From assembly GCA_946965045.2 (NCBI GenBank), contig OX337239.1, forward strand, positions 992,001 to 1,056,000: a DNA stretch of 64,000 nt, in the 5' to 3' direction. A model generated the notes under the pieces. That model was not told the DNA's origin, searched no databases, and was given only the letters and a program-made list of their open reading frames with translations. The DNA comes from Epithemia pelagica. Its lineage: Eukaryota; Bacillariophyta; Bacillariophyceae; Surirellales; Surirellaceae. A program made the translations under genes and the position numbers. Positions 28,719-39,723 of the stretch are shown one piece after another. Numbering within the stretch: the first letter of the stretch is position 1; every line of letters starts with the position of its first letter.

Positions 28719-30785
28719 ATGCTGCACGCTCCATCGATACTATTGGATCACAACATGGCGTTTCCTCGTGTGGCCGCCAACGAATCACCACCGCAAAAAC
28801 AACAATCGTCCTCTCCTCGACGACGATTGACACGATCCTTGTCCTGGCAAAAGCAACGTCCGCCACAACAACCACCACAACCACAAACATGTCTCCGACA
28901 AATGGAATTGAATGATTTGGAGGAACTCCTATTGTATGGGCTGTATAAGCAAGCCTTGCATGGCGATTCAAATGCCTATCATTACCAACACCATCATCAT
29001 TATTCGTCGTATCCTGCGAGCACCGAGGCGGCCGTTGTACGTCCCAGTGTTTCGTCATCAACGACGACAACGAAAAACGATGATGATGACGGCGAAAAGG
29101 TCGGAACGACATGGAAGGCAGCATCCTCCGTTCCACAAGAACCACAATCGCAACCAGCCGTTGCTCGAATCCCCCGTCGCCCACGTCTTTCCACGAGGAA
29201 TCGTAGCCGTCGTCGTCGTTCTCGTCGTGCATCCTTTGCCTTTTCGAGACACGGCTTGGCCCGTCAAAAGGTTTGGAATACCATTACGCAAATGGTACCG
29301 AATCAGGAATTGCAGCAAGCCTTTGAACACTTGCAACAAGCCATGTCGGTGATTGCCAAGGCGACGCAGTTGATTGTGTCGTTGGAGGACGGCGATGAGA
29401 CTCGCCCAAGTGGCATTCCAGGCGGTGGTCCTACTCATAAAACCAAGACTGCGCTTCACAAACCAATGTCACTGCCGCATCATCCCCTGAAGAAGAAGAA
29501 AAAGAGTGCCAGACCGTCCAAACCGTTGGTCCTTCTGCAAGGCATTGTGGAAGAATCCGAATCGGAACCCGAGGGTTCTGCACCTCTGCCGTCGTCCTCC
29601 TCCTTCTCGCCCCACCAACAATCGCACACGACGACGACGAAACCACGAAGCAACAAATGGACCAATCTGTGGTCTCAAACCCGTCGGTCCGTAGCACGAT
29701 CGTCGTCGGCCTCTTCGTTCTTCCTGCCCCCTGCGGTAACCAGCAACCACACTAGCACGGTGGAAGCGGATCCCACAACAACGACACGACTCCCTTCTCC
29801 GAACGGTACAAAACACGAGACGACCAATGCGACTTCCCTTTCTCCGACGGAAATGCTCTTCTTGGCCGTGGCCGAAAATGACGAACGAACGGTACGTGCT
29901 TTACTGTCACAAAACCAAAAAAGCAACAAGAACGAACCATCGTCATCCTTGATTGAAGCCACGGACGAACACGGTCAATCGGCCTTGCATGTCGCCGCAC
30001 ATCATGGTCATGTCGACATGGTTCAATGTTTGCATCGAGAGTTTGGGGCCAAGGTCTTGGCTGTCGATGACGACGGTATTTCCGTCTTGCAAACGGCTGT
30101 CATTGCCGGCCAATCGGCTGTTTGCGCCTACTTGTTGTTGGAGGCGGGTGCCGATCCCGATCAACCCGATTTGGATGGAGATACACCCCGCTTGTGTGCC
30201 CTGGACGAAGACAGTGACGCATCCATTCGACAATTGTTGGAACACGCCACGCCCCGACAGTCACGACGGAACCACAAACGACGTCCTGGACGACGAAACA
30301 AACCAAGCAACGAGTGCAAGGGGGATTCCAAGACGGACAGTACAAAACCAACCACTGCCGCAAGCGAGTCGAATACGAATGGACGGATCGCCAAGGAACA
30401 TCGTGATGATACCGAAGACTGCTACAGTCCAAACGATGACGATTCCGACGACAGCAGCGAGTACGATTCTTATTCCTCCGACGAAGATTCGGAGTATAGT
30501 GACGATGACGACTTTTCGGATCCAGCCAACAATGGGAATCATCATCATGAGGACGACGATCACGATTCCTGTGTTTCGTGGACAACCGACTTTTCCGAAT
30601 TGCCATTCCCATCCAGAACCACAAAAAACAAGGCCATTACCATGGTGGTCGATCAAGTACCATCCACCTTTCAACAAAGTCTTCTCCAGAGTTACCTTCA
30701 AAAGAACACCAACCAGCAAAATCAAAAGACACTGAGTCCTCCGCATCGTACCACAGCCGCCGTCCCTGTATCAAAGACGACATGA
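28719..30785 (+). CDS. Ankyrin-repeat protein with basic N-terminus and acidic C-terminus
   Basis: Single exon of 688 codons if started at the ATG at 28719; the ATG at 28755 (MAFPRV) is equally possible. About three ankyrin units lie at residues 380-510: SPTEMLFLAVAENDERTVRALL, then HGQSALHVAAHHGHVDMVQCL, GISVLQTAVIAGQSAVCAYLLL and a weaker DGDTPRLCAL unit. The N-terminal third holds Arg-rich clusters (RRPRLSTRNRSRRRRSRR) and a helical EQ-rich segment (PNQELQQAFEHLQQAMSVIA). The C-terminus is an acidic Ser/Asp region (SSEYDSYSSDEDSEYSDDDD). No membrane or targeting signal. Probably a nuclear or cytosolic adaptor; partner unknown. Confidence 0.8.
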   Translation: MLHAPSILLDHNMAFPRVAANESPPQKQQSSSPRRRLTRSLSWQKQRPPQQPPQPQTCLRQMELNDLEELLLYGLYKQALHGDSNAYHYQHHHHYSSYPASTEAAVVRPSVSSSTTTTKNDDDDGEKVGTTWKAASSVPQEPQSQPAVARIPRRPRLSTRNRSRRRRSRRASFAFSRHGLARQKVWNTITQMVPNQELQQAFEHLQQAMSVIAKATQLIVSLEDGDETRPSGIPGGGPTHKTKTALHKPMSLPHHPLKKKKKSARPSKPLVLLQGIVEESESEPEGSAPLPSSSSFSPHQQSHTTTTKPRSNKWTNLWSQTRRSVARSSSASSFFLPPAVTSNHTSTVEADPTTTTRLPSPNGTKHETTNATSLSPTEMLFLAVAENDERTVRALLSQNQKSNKNEPSSSLIEATDEHGQSALHVAAHHGHVDMVQCLHREFGAKVLAVDDDGISVLQTAVIAGQSAVCAYLLLEAGADPDQPDLDGDTPRLCALDEDSDASIRQLLEHATPRQSRRNHKRRPGRRNKPSNECKGDSKTDSTKPTTAASESNTNGRIAKEHRDDTEDCYSPNDDDSDDSSEYDSYSSDEDSEYSDDDDFSDPANNGNHHHEDDDHDSCVSWTTDFSELPFPSRTTKNKAITMVVDQVPSTFQQSLLQSYLQKNTNQQNQKTLSPPHRTTAAVPVSKTT

Positions 30786-31744
30786 GAGTCGTAACCGCAA
30801 AAACAAGGAAACATACAATGTCGCACTACTTCAATCCAAGATTCATCCAAAGGAAAAGTCCACAATAAAATCACAAAACCTCTTTTGCTGGTCCTGTACG
30901 AGGAACTATTCAGAGACTCTTCACCGTAAACAGTACCAAAGACCGACCCTTTTCCGCGAAGCTCCATCCGAAGCAAACAAGACAGAAACGGCATCGGTTT
31001 CATCACACAAGAGTCATCGTTGGGCTTTTAGATCAAAAGAGATCGCATTGCGCTAATGCATCCAACAAGAATTTTCTACAGCAAGACAATGGTGACCGTG
31101 TGTGACCATCTCTACCAGTGGCACTACGTAAATTTAATAATCCACGACCTCATCGAAACATGTAATGGATTCTGTCACACCATACCTTCTACATGGATGC
31201 TAGGTCTACGTGTGGCAATGGTCCTAGCGGGAGTTCTTTGCTTATCATTATTTTTATCTGACCGGACCTTTCTTGTAGAATGACCGGCCACTTCTCTAAC
31301 AATCTAGCAGTCAACTACCAGATTGTATAGGAATAGGGAACACAGTTTCCAAAACATTGACAGATTCTTGTCCCGTGGATAGAATGGCCAGTTTCATCAC
31401 AACGTAGAAAAGCACCTACACTGGCTGTAAAACATTCACTTGACAAGACTTTCTCCATCCCGATTGGCGAGCATTGCTGAGGCAATGGAAAGAGAAGATC
31501 TGCATCCCCGACATGGGGTGGTGACCAAGGATGTCACATTCCAAACCCTTGTTCCTCTGCAAAGCAGAGAAGTATTCCTTCCAGTGTGTGTTTCATGTTC
31601 CCGTGTTTTAATTGGGCCAGCAAGAAAGAACCCCCATCCCAGATCTTGTCGATTTCGTCGTTCCCGAGTGCGAGGCCTGGATCAGCATACCCCTACATAC
31701 AGAAAAACTCCAGCATTTCCCTCTCTCATCCACCACAAGGAGGA
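30786..31744. other. Convergent intergenic region, about 960 bp
   Basis: Between the 3' ends of the ankyrin and DUF445 genes. Short frames only; nothing supported. Confidence 0.45.
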
Positions 31745-33150
31745 TTAATTAAACAGGGTAAAGATTTGAATGACCCCAACCAGGGCTCCCAACAAGCCGC
31801 CCAAAAAGATGAGTTGAATTTCATCTTCTTCAAAGGCGGGATGCAAGACGCCCTCAAAATCCGACGACGACAGTTCGGCCATTTTCGTCGCTACTGTATT
31901 TTCCATATCCAAGGCCTTTTCAGAATACTCATAGGAATGGTCAATAATATCGGGAATCCGATCCAACACCTTTTGCGCAATGTCTTCCTTCATTTTGGCA
32001 AATTGGTCGGCACCCAAACTGGCCACCGCCAGAGGTTGCAACTCGGCCACCAACTTGTCGGTAAAGACCAAGGTATGTGCTCGCAGCATGGCATAAAAGT
32101 TGGACGAGAGTGGCCCCGTGAAAATGGCATCCCAAATGGCCTTGACGTGTAAAATTTCCGTCATGACGACTCGGGCAAAGACTTGGCTCACTTCCTTTTG
32201 TCGTTTCAAGAAAATGCCGTGAATCGTAACACCACAACAAATGGAGGTGGGTTCGAGGGGCCGAAAAATGATTTTGAGGGCAATGTAATTCGTAAACCAG
32301 CCCACCAAAAAGCCCGCAACCGGCAGGACCCAACTGGCATCGTAAACAAACCAAATCCCCATTTGAACCAAACCAAACAAGAATCCAAAGTACAAACCGG
32401 AGCGTCGAATAAAGATGAATTCCTTGTCCCCACATTCTTGAAAGATTTTAACAATCAAATGCTTATTTTCAACACAATATCGTACCGTAAATTCCTTAAT
32501 GTCCACTACATCTTCCACATGTTCTTGCATATCTGCAAAACACCACACAAAACATCGAGTGAGTATAAACAAGGAACCCGACGAAACGTAGCAGCCACAC
32601 TAGTTCAAACATAACCCCCATTGTCCAATGATCATTGAACGGAACAACCATCACTTCAAGACACAAACAAACAAACTCATAGCTGAACGAACGACGTACC
32701 CTTCATAAATTCGGACAAAAAGGCTCCTGTCTCTTGATCGGTCGTCAAGACAATATCATCCTTGACCTCTTGAGGCAATCCATTCCAGACGGTGGGCATG
32801 TATTCCGTAGCAACTTCGGAAATGACTTCATCCATCAAGAGGAGTGTGGCATCGCTCATGACACGGGCAAATTCATTGGGATCCAAGCGGGCAAAAATTT
32901 CCTTGATATGAAACAATTTGGCCGTCATGAGTTCAAAGGCAATGGTGGCCATTTTCTTGGCTTTGGCCGGTATAATGCCTTGCCAACCAAACAAACCAAA
33001 GGGTTCCCCTGGAATTCGCCAGAGTTCGAGGCCCCAAAATTCCAATGGATAAAAGGTCATTTGCAAGGCCAATACATTGGTAATGTAGCCCACGGCACCG
33101 GCAATCCAGGGAATCAAAAAGTACTCCCACCATTCGTATTGAAAGGCCAT
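31745..33150 (-). CDS. DUF445-family membrane protein, spliced
   Basis: Exons 32700-33150 and 31745-32532 joined across a GTACGT...TTGCAG intron of 167 nt give 412 residues (junction EFMKDMQEHVEDV). The family hallmark appears twice: GAVGYITNVLALQMTFYPLE near the N-terminus and FLVGWFTNYIALKIIFRPLE near residue 230, each a G-TN-A(L)-K/Q-F-PL membrane hairpin. FGWQGIIPAKAKKMA after the first copy and IHGIFLKRQKEVSQVFARVV after the second are the expected linkers. Helical amphipathic domains follow each. A final span (LIFLGGLLGALVGVIQIF) sits at the C-terminus. Bacterial members (YheB, YtwI-like) are membrane proteins of unclear function; a role here cannot be assigned. The duplicated hairpin and overall layout match the family. 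Confidence 0.88.
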
Positions 33151-34186
33151 TGTGCGTTGGAACGTTCGACAACGACAAGAAGATCAAAGCAAGAAATAAG
33201 GAGACAGTTTGATCTATGGACAATCCATGAGTTCGCTCGAACACTTTTTCAAGATGGATCTTGTGTATGGACGAAAACCTCACTCGTTTGTTTGGCTCGT
33301 CGCGGGTCTCACGTCAGCCATGTGGTTCGTGTTTGGGTCGCGCGACTCATGCGGTCTTCGGATACAGCTTGTCAGTCCATCCGTACAACGCCCGCCGGAT
33401 TCGCATTGGCGAAGGTTCCACAATTTTGCTTCGCCTGGCGTTTCTGGCACGCCGATCGGCCGGACATTCGGCTAAGCAACGGAAACTGTACGCCTGGCAA
33501 TCCAATGGCAGGCGCTCAATCCCAGCCCATCTCGGAATCCGCACGAGAGTTCCATTGCCCTCTCGGAGTCCGTTGCGGTTCACGATCGCCTAAAGAACGC
33601 TGGCTGGCAGTCTCCACCAACAAAAAGAGTGCGTGAGGAGGAGTGCTTGCGATTTGTTTGTGTATTGCCAATTGATGCAACAACAGGCAATTTGATCTCT
33701 CTCCCTCTCCAAGTGTATACAGAAGAGAGAGCAACCCATTGCGTTTGTGTGGGTGACTCGAATGAAGACTGGTCCTTGTCGATTGAAAAAGTAACTTGTG
33801 TTGCCTCAACAAGCAAACAACAATTCCAAACCAACCCATTGACTAAAACAATTTGCACAATTCCAGCTGGAGTAGATTCGGGGAGCACTGGTTTTCGATT
33901 GTCTCTACGGTTTTGTATTGCTGATTTTTGGCAAGGACGTTGAGTGTTTTTGGTGAAGACAACCTTCATTCTTTCGCAACATCAGGAAGGAGACGATTGT
34001 TGCATGTTGCGAGTCCATTGTGGAGTATACTTTATACTAGTCCATTGAAAGCACTATTGGAGCTGGATTGTGTGGTTGCTGGAAAATCCCTGCACAACCC
34101 GTGCCCAAAAATAGCTTGCTGTTTGTGTCACTGCAGTTCAAGTCCTGGAGTTGTGGTTTTTGTGGTGATTGTCGAAGCGCTGCAGC
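33151..34186. promoter_or_regulatory. Divergent intergenic region between DUF445 and PDZ genes
   Basis: About 1.04 kb between outward-facing start codons, so it should carry both promoters. Several 100-codon frames exist on both strands but none looks like a conserved protein. Confidence 0.4.
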
Positions 34187-37100
34187 ATGGCGACTCCTTA
34201 CACAGCAGCTCCTACTGCTGCTGGACAATGGCAACAACCGGAATTACGATCGGTGACACCAGCTGCCAGTGGACGAGGAGGCGCCTCTCCTCCTCCTCAC
34301 ATGATTCACAATGCCGTTCTTATGCAGCAACAACAGCGTTTGCAATCGCATCCTCGTTATGCTTCCGCTCCCCGCATGGGTGGCCCCGAACCTTCGTATC
34401 CCATGCCGACGGCTACGGGCAGTAATTTGGGCGCCAGTGGCAGCAATGTCAATTTGGCCGTGACGCGCAATCGTAGTTTGACACCCAATCGATTGTATCA
34501 TCGGCCTACCGAAGATTTGCAACCGGTAGGTTCCGGTTTGGCCGCCGTTCCCAGCAACGGTGGAGGTGCCACTCCCACGGCAGGAGGTGTTTCCAGTTCT
34601 GGTTTGATTCGATTGACCTTGAAAAAACCCATGGGCATTGTTTTTGAACCCATGTACGATCCCAATCAACCTTCAGCGCAACGTGGTGTGCGAATTTGCG
34701 ATTTGCCTCGCACCGGTGCCGCTGCGCTCAGTCGGCAATTGCAAGTGGGCGATGAATTGTTGCAAATCAATGATAAGACGGTGAGTCGGCTCACCTTTGA
34801 TGAAATTATGGACTATATTATTGATGCCGACCCGGAAGCCGTTGGACTCTTGTTCCGACGACCGCGCAAAGAAACCTTGCAAGCTCGACAAGGCGTTCCG
34901 CAAAAATTAAAGGCCAATGCCAACAAGGACAATCCTAGTAAAATCAAATGGGTCATGGACAATGAAACCAACAAAAAGGATGAGGGTGACAATGACAAAA
35001 AGAAGGATTCTAAGCGTAAAAAGTCCAAACGCAGCAAAAAGTCACGATCGTCCAAAAAAGGATCGGTCAGTGAAGATGACGAAGATGAGGACGAAGAGGA
35101 AGACGATGTCGATGAGACGGCCGAAGAAGAAACCTTGCAAAGTTCGCACTACAATGACAACGAATCCGCCTCCCAACCTGTCCAAGCCTCGGCGAATTCT
35201 TCCTCGAGACCAAACCGGCGAAGCAACAAGCGACGATCCAAGAAACGCCGCAATGTGTCTAGCAATCGAAGTACCAAATCGCACCCTTACGAATCGGAAT
35301 CCTTTTTGGATTTGTTAATTGATACCATTTGTTCCAATTCCAACAATATTTGCCGCGATGGATTCAAACCTAATGACGATTACTTGTCAGATGAGGATGA
35401 CGAAGATGATGACGACTTTGACGAAGATTCGGTCGATGAAGAATCCACCTATGTGACTTATGAAGAATCCATGGATCCGAACGACACCAAAAATAAGAAA
35501 CACAACAAGACTACTGCCAGGAGTAACGACAAGCATTCGCACCACAAGAGTAGCAAAAAGAAACGAGATGGCCGCACGTCGTATGATGACGATGATGATG
35601 ACGAAGAAGAGGATCAACGGACGCAAGAGGATGAAGAAGAGGAAGAACCCGAAACACGAGAAGTGGCTCGGTCCAGCTCGAATGCCCGAAGAAGGGGAGG
35701 AGAAAAGGCGGAGCAACACTTGCAGCAACAGCAGCAACAACCACAACCACATCGTAAAGTAGGCAAAAAGTCGTTTGCATCGCAAGATGATGAAGACGAG
35801 GAGGAAGAAGAAGATGATCGACTCAAGAACCATCTTCCTCATCATTTGCAATCACACCATCATCATCACCATCATTTGCGTCACACATCACCAGCCCCCT
35901 CACAACAACAACAACAGCCACCATTGTCTCAACCACAGGTTCAACAACCTCCTGCAACCGCACAGCAGCAACAACAACCATCTAATGATCCACAGCCATC
36001 GGCACAACAGGCACCCTTGGGATTGTCGCCCATGGCCGAGGCTGCTGCGGCGGCACAGGGACATGTGGTCATGGAGCCACCTGCGACACAGGCTGCCGAT
36101 GCACCCGGTGAAGATGAAACCAATCCCAATGCACCGATTCGAGAAGTGGAATACGATGAACGATTCGATCATGGAGCCGATGTATCGGTCATGGAAAGTT
36201 TGGGTGGTCCCAGTTTATTGATTGAGAAACAACGCTTGGCGCAACAGCAGCAACAACAAGCACAAGCTATGGGCAAGGTTCCACCGGAGATATGGCAACA
36301 CTATGGTTTGGATTATCCGGCCGAGTTTGGACAGACACGAGAAGAAACCATTCAAGCCGATCCACTGAGTTTCTATTCCTTTGTGGTCAAGAGTTTGCTG
36401 GAACAGCACGAACCCGAAAAGGTTCGATTGTTAGACAAGTTGTTGGCAAAGTACAAGGGACGGGAAGATCATTTGGTACAAAAGCTCAGTGTACGATACA
36501 ATCGCAATAGCAACAACGACAACAATGGCGATGCAGTCAACAATAATAACTTTACGGAAGCTGTGCAAAAGAATAAGGCCAGTCCCACGGCGGCGGCGCA
36601 TGTCCATACAGCACACGAACGCATGGCAGAAGAAGCGGCGGATCACAACAACAACTTTGTGACATCCTGGCCCGAGAAGGAAGAAAAAGAAGACGATCCC
36701 TACCAAGCAGCAGGACCACACCGATATGCTGTGGAAGTCGATCCGGATGGACAACCGCAGGAAATGGGTGTCGAGGAAGAAGAAGAACACGGTGACGAAG
36801 AGGAAGAAGACGAGGAGGAGGAAGAAGAGGAATCCGAAGAGGAGGAAGAAGATTCGGTGGATGGTACTTCTCCGGCCGTTATTGCACAAGTGTCCGAGCT
36901 GCTCAATTACGTTTATGGCAAGACGTCGGTACCGGGTCAAATTGACCGCGTGTCCACCATTATGCGTGCGTACGAAGGACGAGAAGCCGTCTTGTTGGAA
37001 TTATTGGAAACCAAGGCATTGATCAAGGCCAACAAGGAAAAGGAGAATGCCAATGTCGAATTACCAGCCTTTTTACGGCAATCGCAATTGGTGCAACAAC

Positions 37101-37758
37101 AACAACATCCGGATGCACCCGGCAATACCAATCCTTCGGGAGCCAACCCTCCCAATGGTATGATTCACGATGATATTTCCAGCATGAGTGGAGTGTCCTC
37201 ACCGGCCAATGCGGCATCAGGCCTAGCGCATCATCACCAACAGCAGCAAGCACCGCATGATCCGTCGGCTGCCTTTGCCTCCAATCTGGTACGTTCGGAA
37301 CAGGAGCGTGGACGCCTTTCGCTCTCTGCATCTTTAGATTTCTCACATGCTTTGCTATTCTTTCTCTGCATTTATAGGAGGAGGACGATGGTTTCTTTAC
37401 AACCCCCAAGATGGCAGGATCCGGTCGCCATCCAAACAAGGAGTCTCCCATGTCAGCCTCCGAGAATAACAGCAGCAACAAGTTTGGATCCGCAAACGCT
37501 TCCTCACTAAACAAGAAGTCCTCGTCATCGTCGGGTGTACAAAACCTACCACCCGTTACTCCGACGCCCCCCGACAGCAACAAGAAAAAGAAAAAGGGAT
37601 TTTTGGGTGGACTGTTTTCGGGCAAAAAGAACAAGGGACGGCAACAACAGGGCCTTTCAGATCCACCTGCCTTGACACGATCGGGATCAAGACAGAAAGG
37701 CAAAAAGTCCTTGTCCAATTCCCATTCGGATGAACAACATCGAGATGGGTCCATTTAA
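34187..37758 (+). CDS. PDZ-domain protein with acidic/polyQ linkers and two KYKGRE-type modules
   Basis: Exons 34187-37288 and 37378-37758 (GTACGT...TTATAG intron of 89 nt) give 1160 residues. A PDZ domain spans about 140-228: LIRLTLKKPMGIVFEPM carries the ligand loop, and LQVGDELLQINDKTVSRLTF the core. A long, mostly disordered region follows: Lys/Arg-rich near 250-290, Asp/Glu runs (about 295-315, 405-420, 465-485), polyQ and His/Gln stretches (about 510-620). Two similar helical modules sit at about 725-768 (LDKLLAKYKGREDHLVQKL) and 895-945 (VSTIMRAYEGREAVLLELL). The last exon adds a basic KKKKKGFLGGLFSGKKNKG segment. Looks like a scaffold that binds C-terminal peptides; location unknown. 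Confidence 0.85.
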
Positions 37759-37992
37759 CACACAACGAATTGTACAATGTACATTCAACGAACTTTATAC
37801 AAGCACACGTTATGCGCACATTATAGTATTCTTATAATTGTGACGATGGAGTGTGTTAGTACGGCGACGGTAAGAATAAAGACCTGGAGGAGTATAATCT
37901 ATAGTACTAGTATGTAACTCTCTGTTCCATCAAATACAACACGAAAGACACTTGTTATTGTGGTTCATTTAATTTCTAGACTTACATGCTTC

Positions 37993-39270
37993 TCATGGTT
38001 TGAATTGGAGGGTTGAATCCGTTCTCCCTTGTTTCCGCGCTTCGATATGCTCCTCGAAATTTGTCATGGAATGCAAACTCAGGGTGCTTGATGATGTGCT
38101 TTCCGAGCTGTTGCTGTCTTTGGTGGTCATGGCTTGTATCAATTGTGCCTTGATGCGTGCTTCTGTGGCTTGAATTTGCTGTGCTTTGTCTATTATGGAT
38201 TCCATGACATCCAAAAACTCAGTACCAGGCGTGGTTTCGTCATCGCTGTTGTCATCGCTGGAGGAAAACGCCAAGAGTCCGTCTTCGTCGCCCACCAAAA
38301 TGGTCCTTCCAGGAACAATAAGGGTATCATTCAGCCGTACGGGGACTTGTACATCTCCCAGTTCCTTTGTAGTTCCTGCGTAGGGGGTAATGGATTGGCA
38401 AAAACACCAGCAAGAGGAAAACGAAGAAGAACCTTTCGAATACGCTTGCTGTTGTTCTTGCTGATACTGACTTCGAATGGCCACGACATCTCGCATTGGA
38501 CCTTGTACGACCAGGCCGGCCAAACCTCGTCGTGTAGCTTCGGTAAAGAACAATTCTCCCGCCAAGGCACGATGCGTGGTGGAGGGAGTCGTCACGACCA
38601 AGACCTGACCCGACTGTGCCTTGTTCAATCCTTGCAAGACAGCCAAGAAATCATTGGCCACGCGACACGAAACGGTGGTGGCCACACCTGCCATGATACG
38701 GTTGCTGCCACTATTATTTTGCTCCTTGCTGTAAGTTGTAATGGGAATCATTCCAGAAATCAGCGATACGGTCACCGCGCTTGGGGCACTATCTGTGTTG
38801 CTGGTATCGGAAGGTGCCGAAGTTGTGTCTTGGGAGCGAAGGACACTGGAATGAGCCGATGCCGCATCGCACAAACTAGCGGTATCCAAGGTCCGCAAGC
38901 CCAAGACGAGTTGGTCCAACCGACCACTGTTTGGACCTTGTAGTGAATTCTTGTCCTCGGCCTGAAACCCTCTTGTTGTTGTAAAAAATCCTCGATGACG
39001 AAAATGACTAGTGTCCACCGAGATCAACGGAATCGAGTACGACGACGAGCAACGCAAGCGCACGGGCATGGACGAGCCAAGGACAGAGAATTGTCGGTTG
39101 GTATTGCAAGTTGTAGCTTGTGTAAGGTTTCGAGTGGTTCTTGTTCTTGTCGTCGGATGGACACACCACGAACGAAATGCCGATTGACATATCATTGCAG
39201 TCGGCCCCCACTGTCTGGTCCTTGCCCTTCTCATTGCAAACAAAGCCAGCGTTGTCCTAGGGCAAACCAT
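37993..39270 (-). CDS. RraA-like / HMG-aldolase-fold protein with N-terminal extension
   Basis: Start set at the ATG at 39270 (MVCPRTTLALF), giving 425 residues; the open frame upstream to 39408 is largely a translated minisatellite. The N-terminal 100 residues are Arg/Thr/Ser-rich and could be a mitochondrial or plastid transit peptide. The catalytic fold covers about residues 190-350: VVTTPSTTHRALAGELFFTE, then TRRGLAGLVVQGPMRDVVAI, which holds the conserved R-D pair of the RraA and 4-hydroxy-4-methyl-2-oxoglutarate aldolase family. VPVRLNDTLIVPGRTILVGD and EDGLLAFS then follow. An insertion (about 300-325, Gln/Ser/Cys-rich) breaks the usual spacing. It could be an aldolase/oxaloacetate decarboxylase or an RNase E regulator-like protein; substrate unknown. 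Confidence 0.82.
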   Translation of the reverse strand: MVCPRTTLALFAMRRARTRQWGPTAMICQSAFRSWCVHPTTRTRTTRNLTQATTCNTNRQFSVLGSSMPVRLRCSSSYSIPLISVDTSHFRHRGFFTTTRGFQAEDKNSLQGPNSGRLDQLVLGLRTLDTASLCDAASAHSSVLRSQDTTSAPSDTSNTDSAPSAVTVSLISGMIPITTYSKEQNNSGSNRIMAGVATTVSCRVANDFLAVLQGLNKAQSGQVLVVTTPSTTHRALAGELFFTEATRRGLAGLVVQGPMRDVVAIRSQYQQEQQQAYSKGSSSFSSCWCFCQSITPYAGTTKELGDVQVPVRLNDTLIVPGRTILVGDEDGLLAFSSSDDNSDDETTPGTEFLDVMESIIDKAQQIQATEARIKAQLIQAMTTKDSNSSESTSSSTLSLHSMTNFEEHIEARKQGRTDSTLQFKP

Positions 39271-39280
39271 CCTGAGAAAC

Positions 39281-39340
39281 AGCGTCTCCTCTCGGACGAT
39301 CCATGTCTCCCCTCGGCGATCCATGTCTCCCCTCGGCGAT
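39281..39340. repeat. 20-bp minisatellite, three copies
   Basis: CCATGTCTCCCCTCGGCGAT at 39301-39320 and 39321-39340, with a diverged first copy at 39281-39300 and a partial fourth after 39340. It lies immediately upstream of the RraA-like start codon, in its presumed 5' leader. Confidence 0.85.
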
Positions 39341-39723
39341 CCATAGAGGAGGATAGAGCATAGAGGACCTCTCATTTCCTCGGTGAGTACTCGATGGAGC
39401 GGTAGCAATGATAGTTTTTTTGTCGAGCTGCTCCCCGCTCCCCCCCCCGTTTAGAACGGGGGGAGCCGCTCCGCCCACACAAACACACAGCGTAAATCGT
39501 AAAATGTAGACCCGGTAGCAGATGCCGATAACGCAGAAGAGTTGTAGTTGGTGTGTTGTCGTGTTGCATTCTCGTCCTGTATACGCCGATCAGAGTCGTC
39601 CTGTATACGCCGAGGAAGAGAAACTTCTGAAGGCTGCCAATATCGAACCGTTGAAGCTACGAGAGCGCACTTCTTTGTGAAGGCACACATTGACCCCAGA
39701 AGAATCAGTGCCATCCAACAAAC
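39341..39723. promoter_or_regulatory. Divergent intergenic region between RraA-like and TLC genes
   Basis: The two start codons face outward. It contains an inverted CCCCCCCGTTTAGAACGGGGGG hairpin-like stretch (about 39440-39465) and a duplicated GTCCTGTATACGCCGA motif at 39573-39588 and 39597-39612. Confidence 0.5.

Noticed and set aside
32734-33636. 300-codon plus-strand open frame opposite the DUF445 gene
   Set aside because: It is antisense to exon 1, which has clear family motifs; the plus-strand product has no domain and is a shadow.
33580-33969. Possible short genes in the DUF445-PDZ intergenic region
   Set aside because: Overlapping frames on both strands, none with domain, targeting signal or splice-supported extension.
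37330-37377. Reading through to the stop after 37377 as the PDZ protein's C-terminus
   Set aside because: A GTACGT...TTATAG intron (37289-37377) joins in frame to a well-formed final exon ending at 37758, which is the better model.
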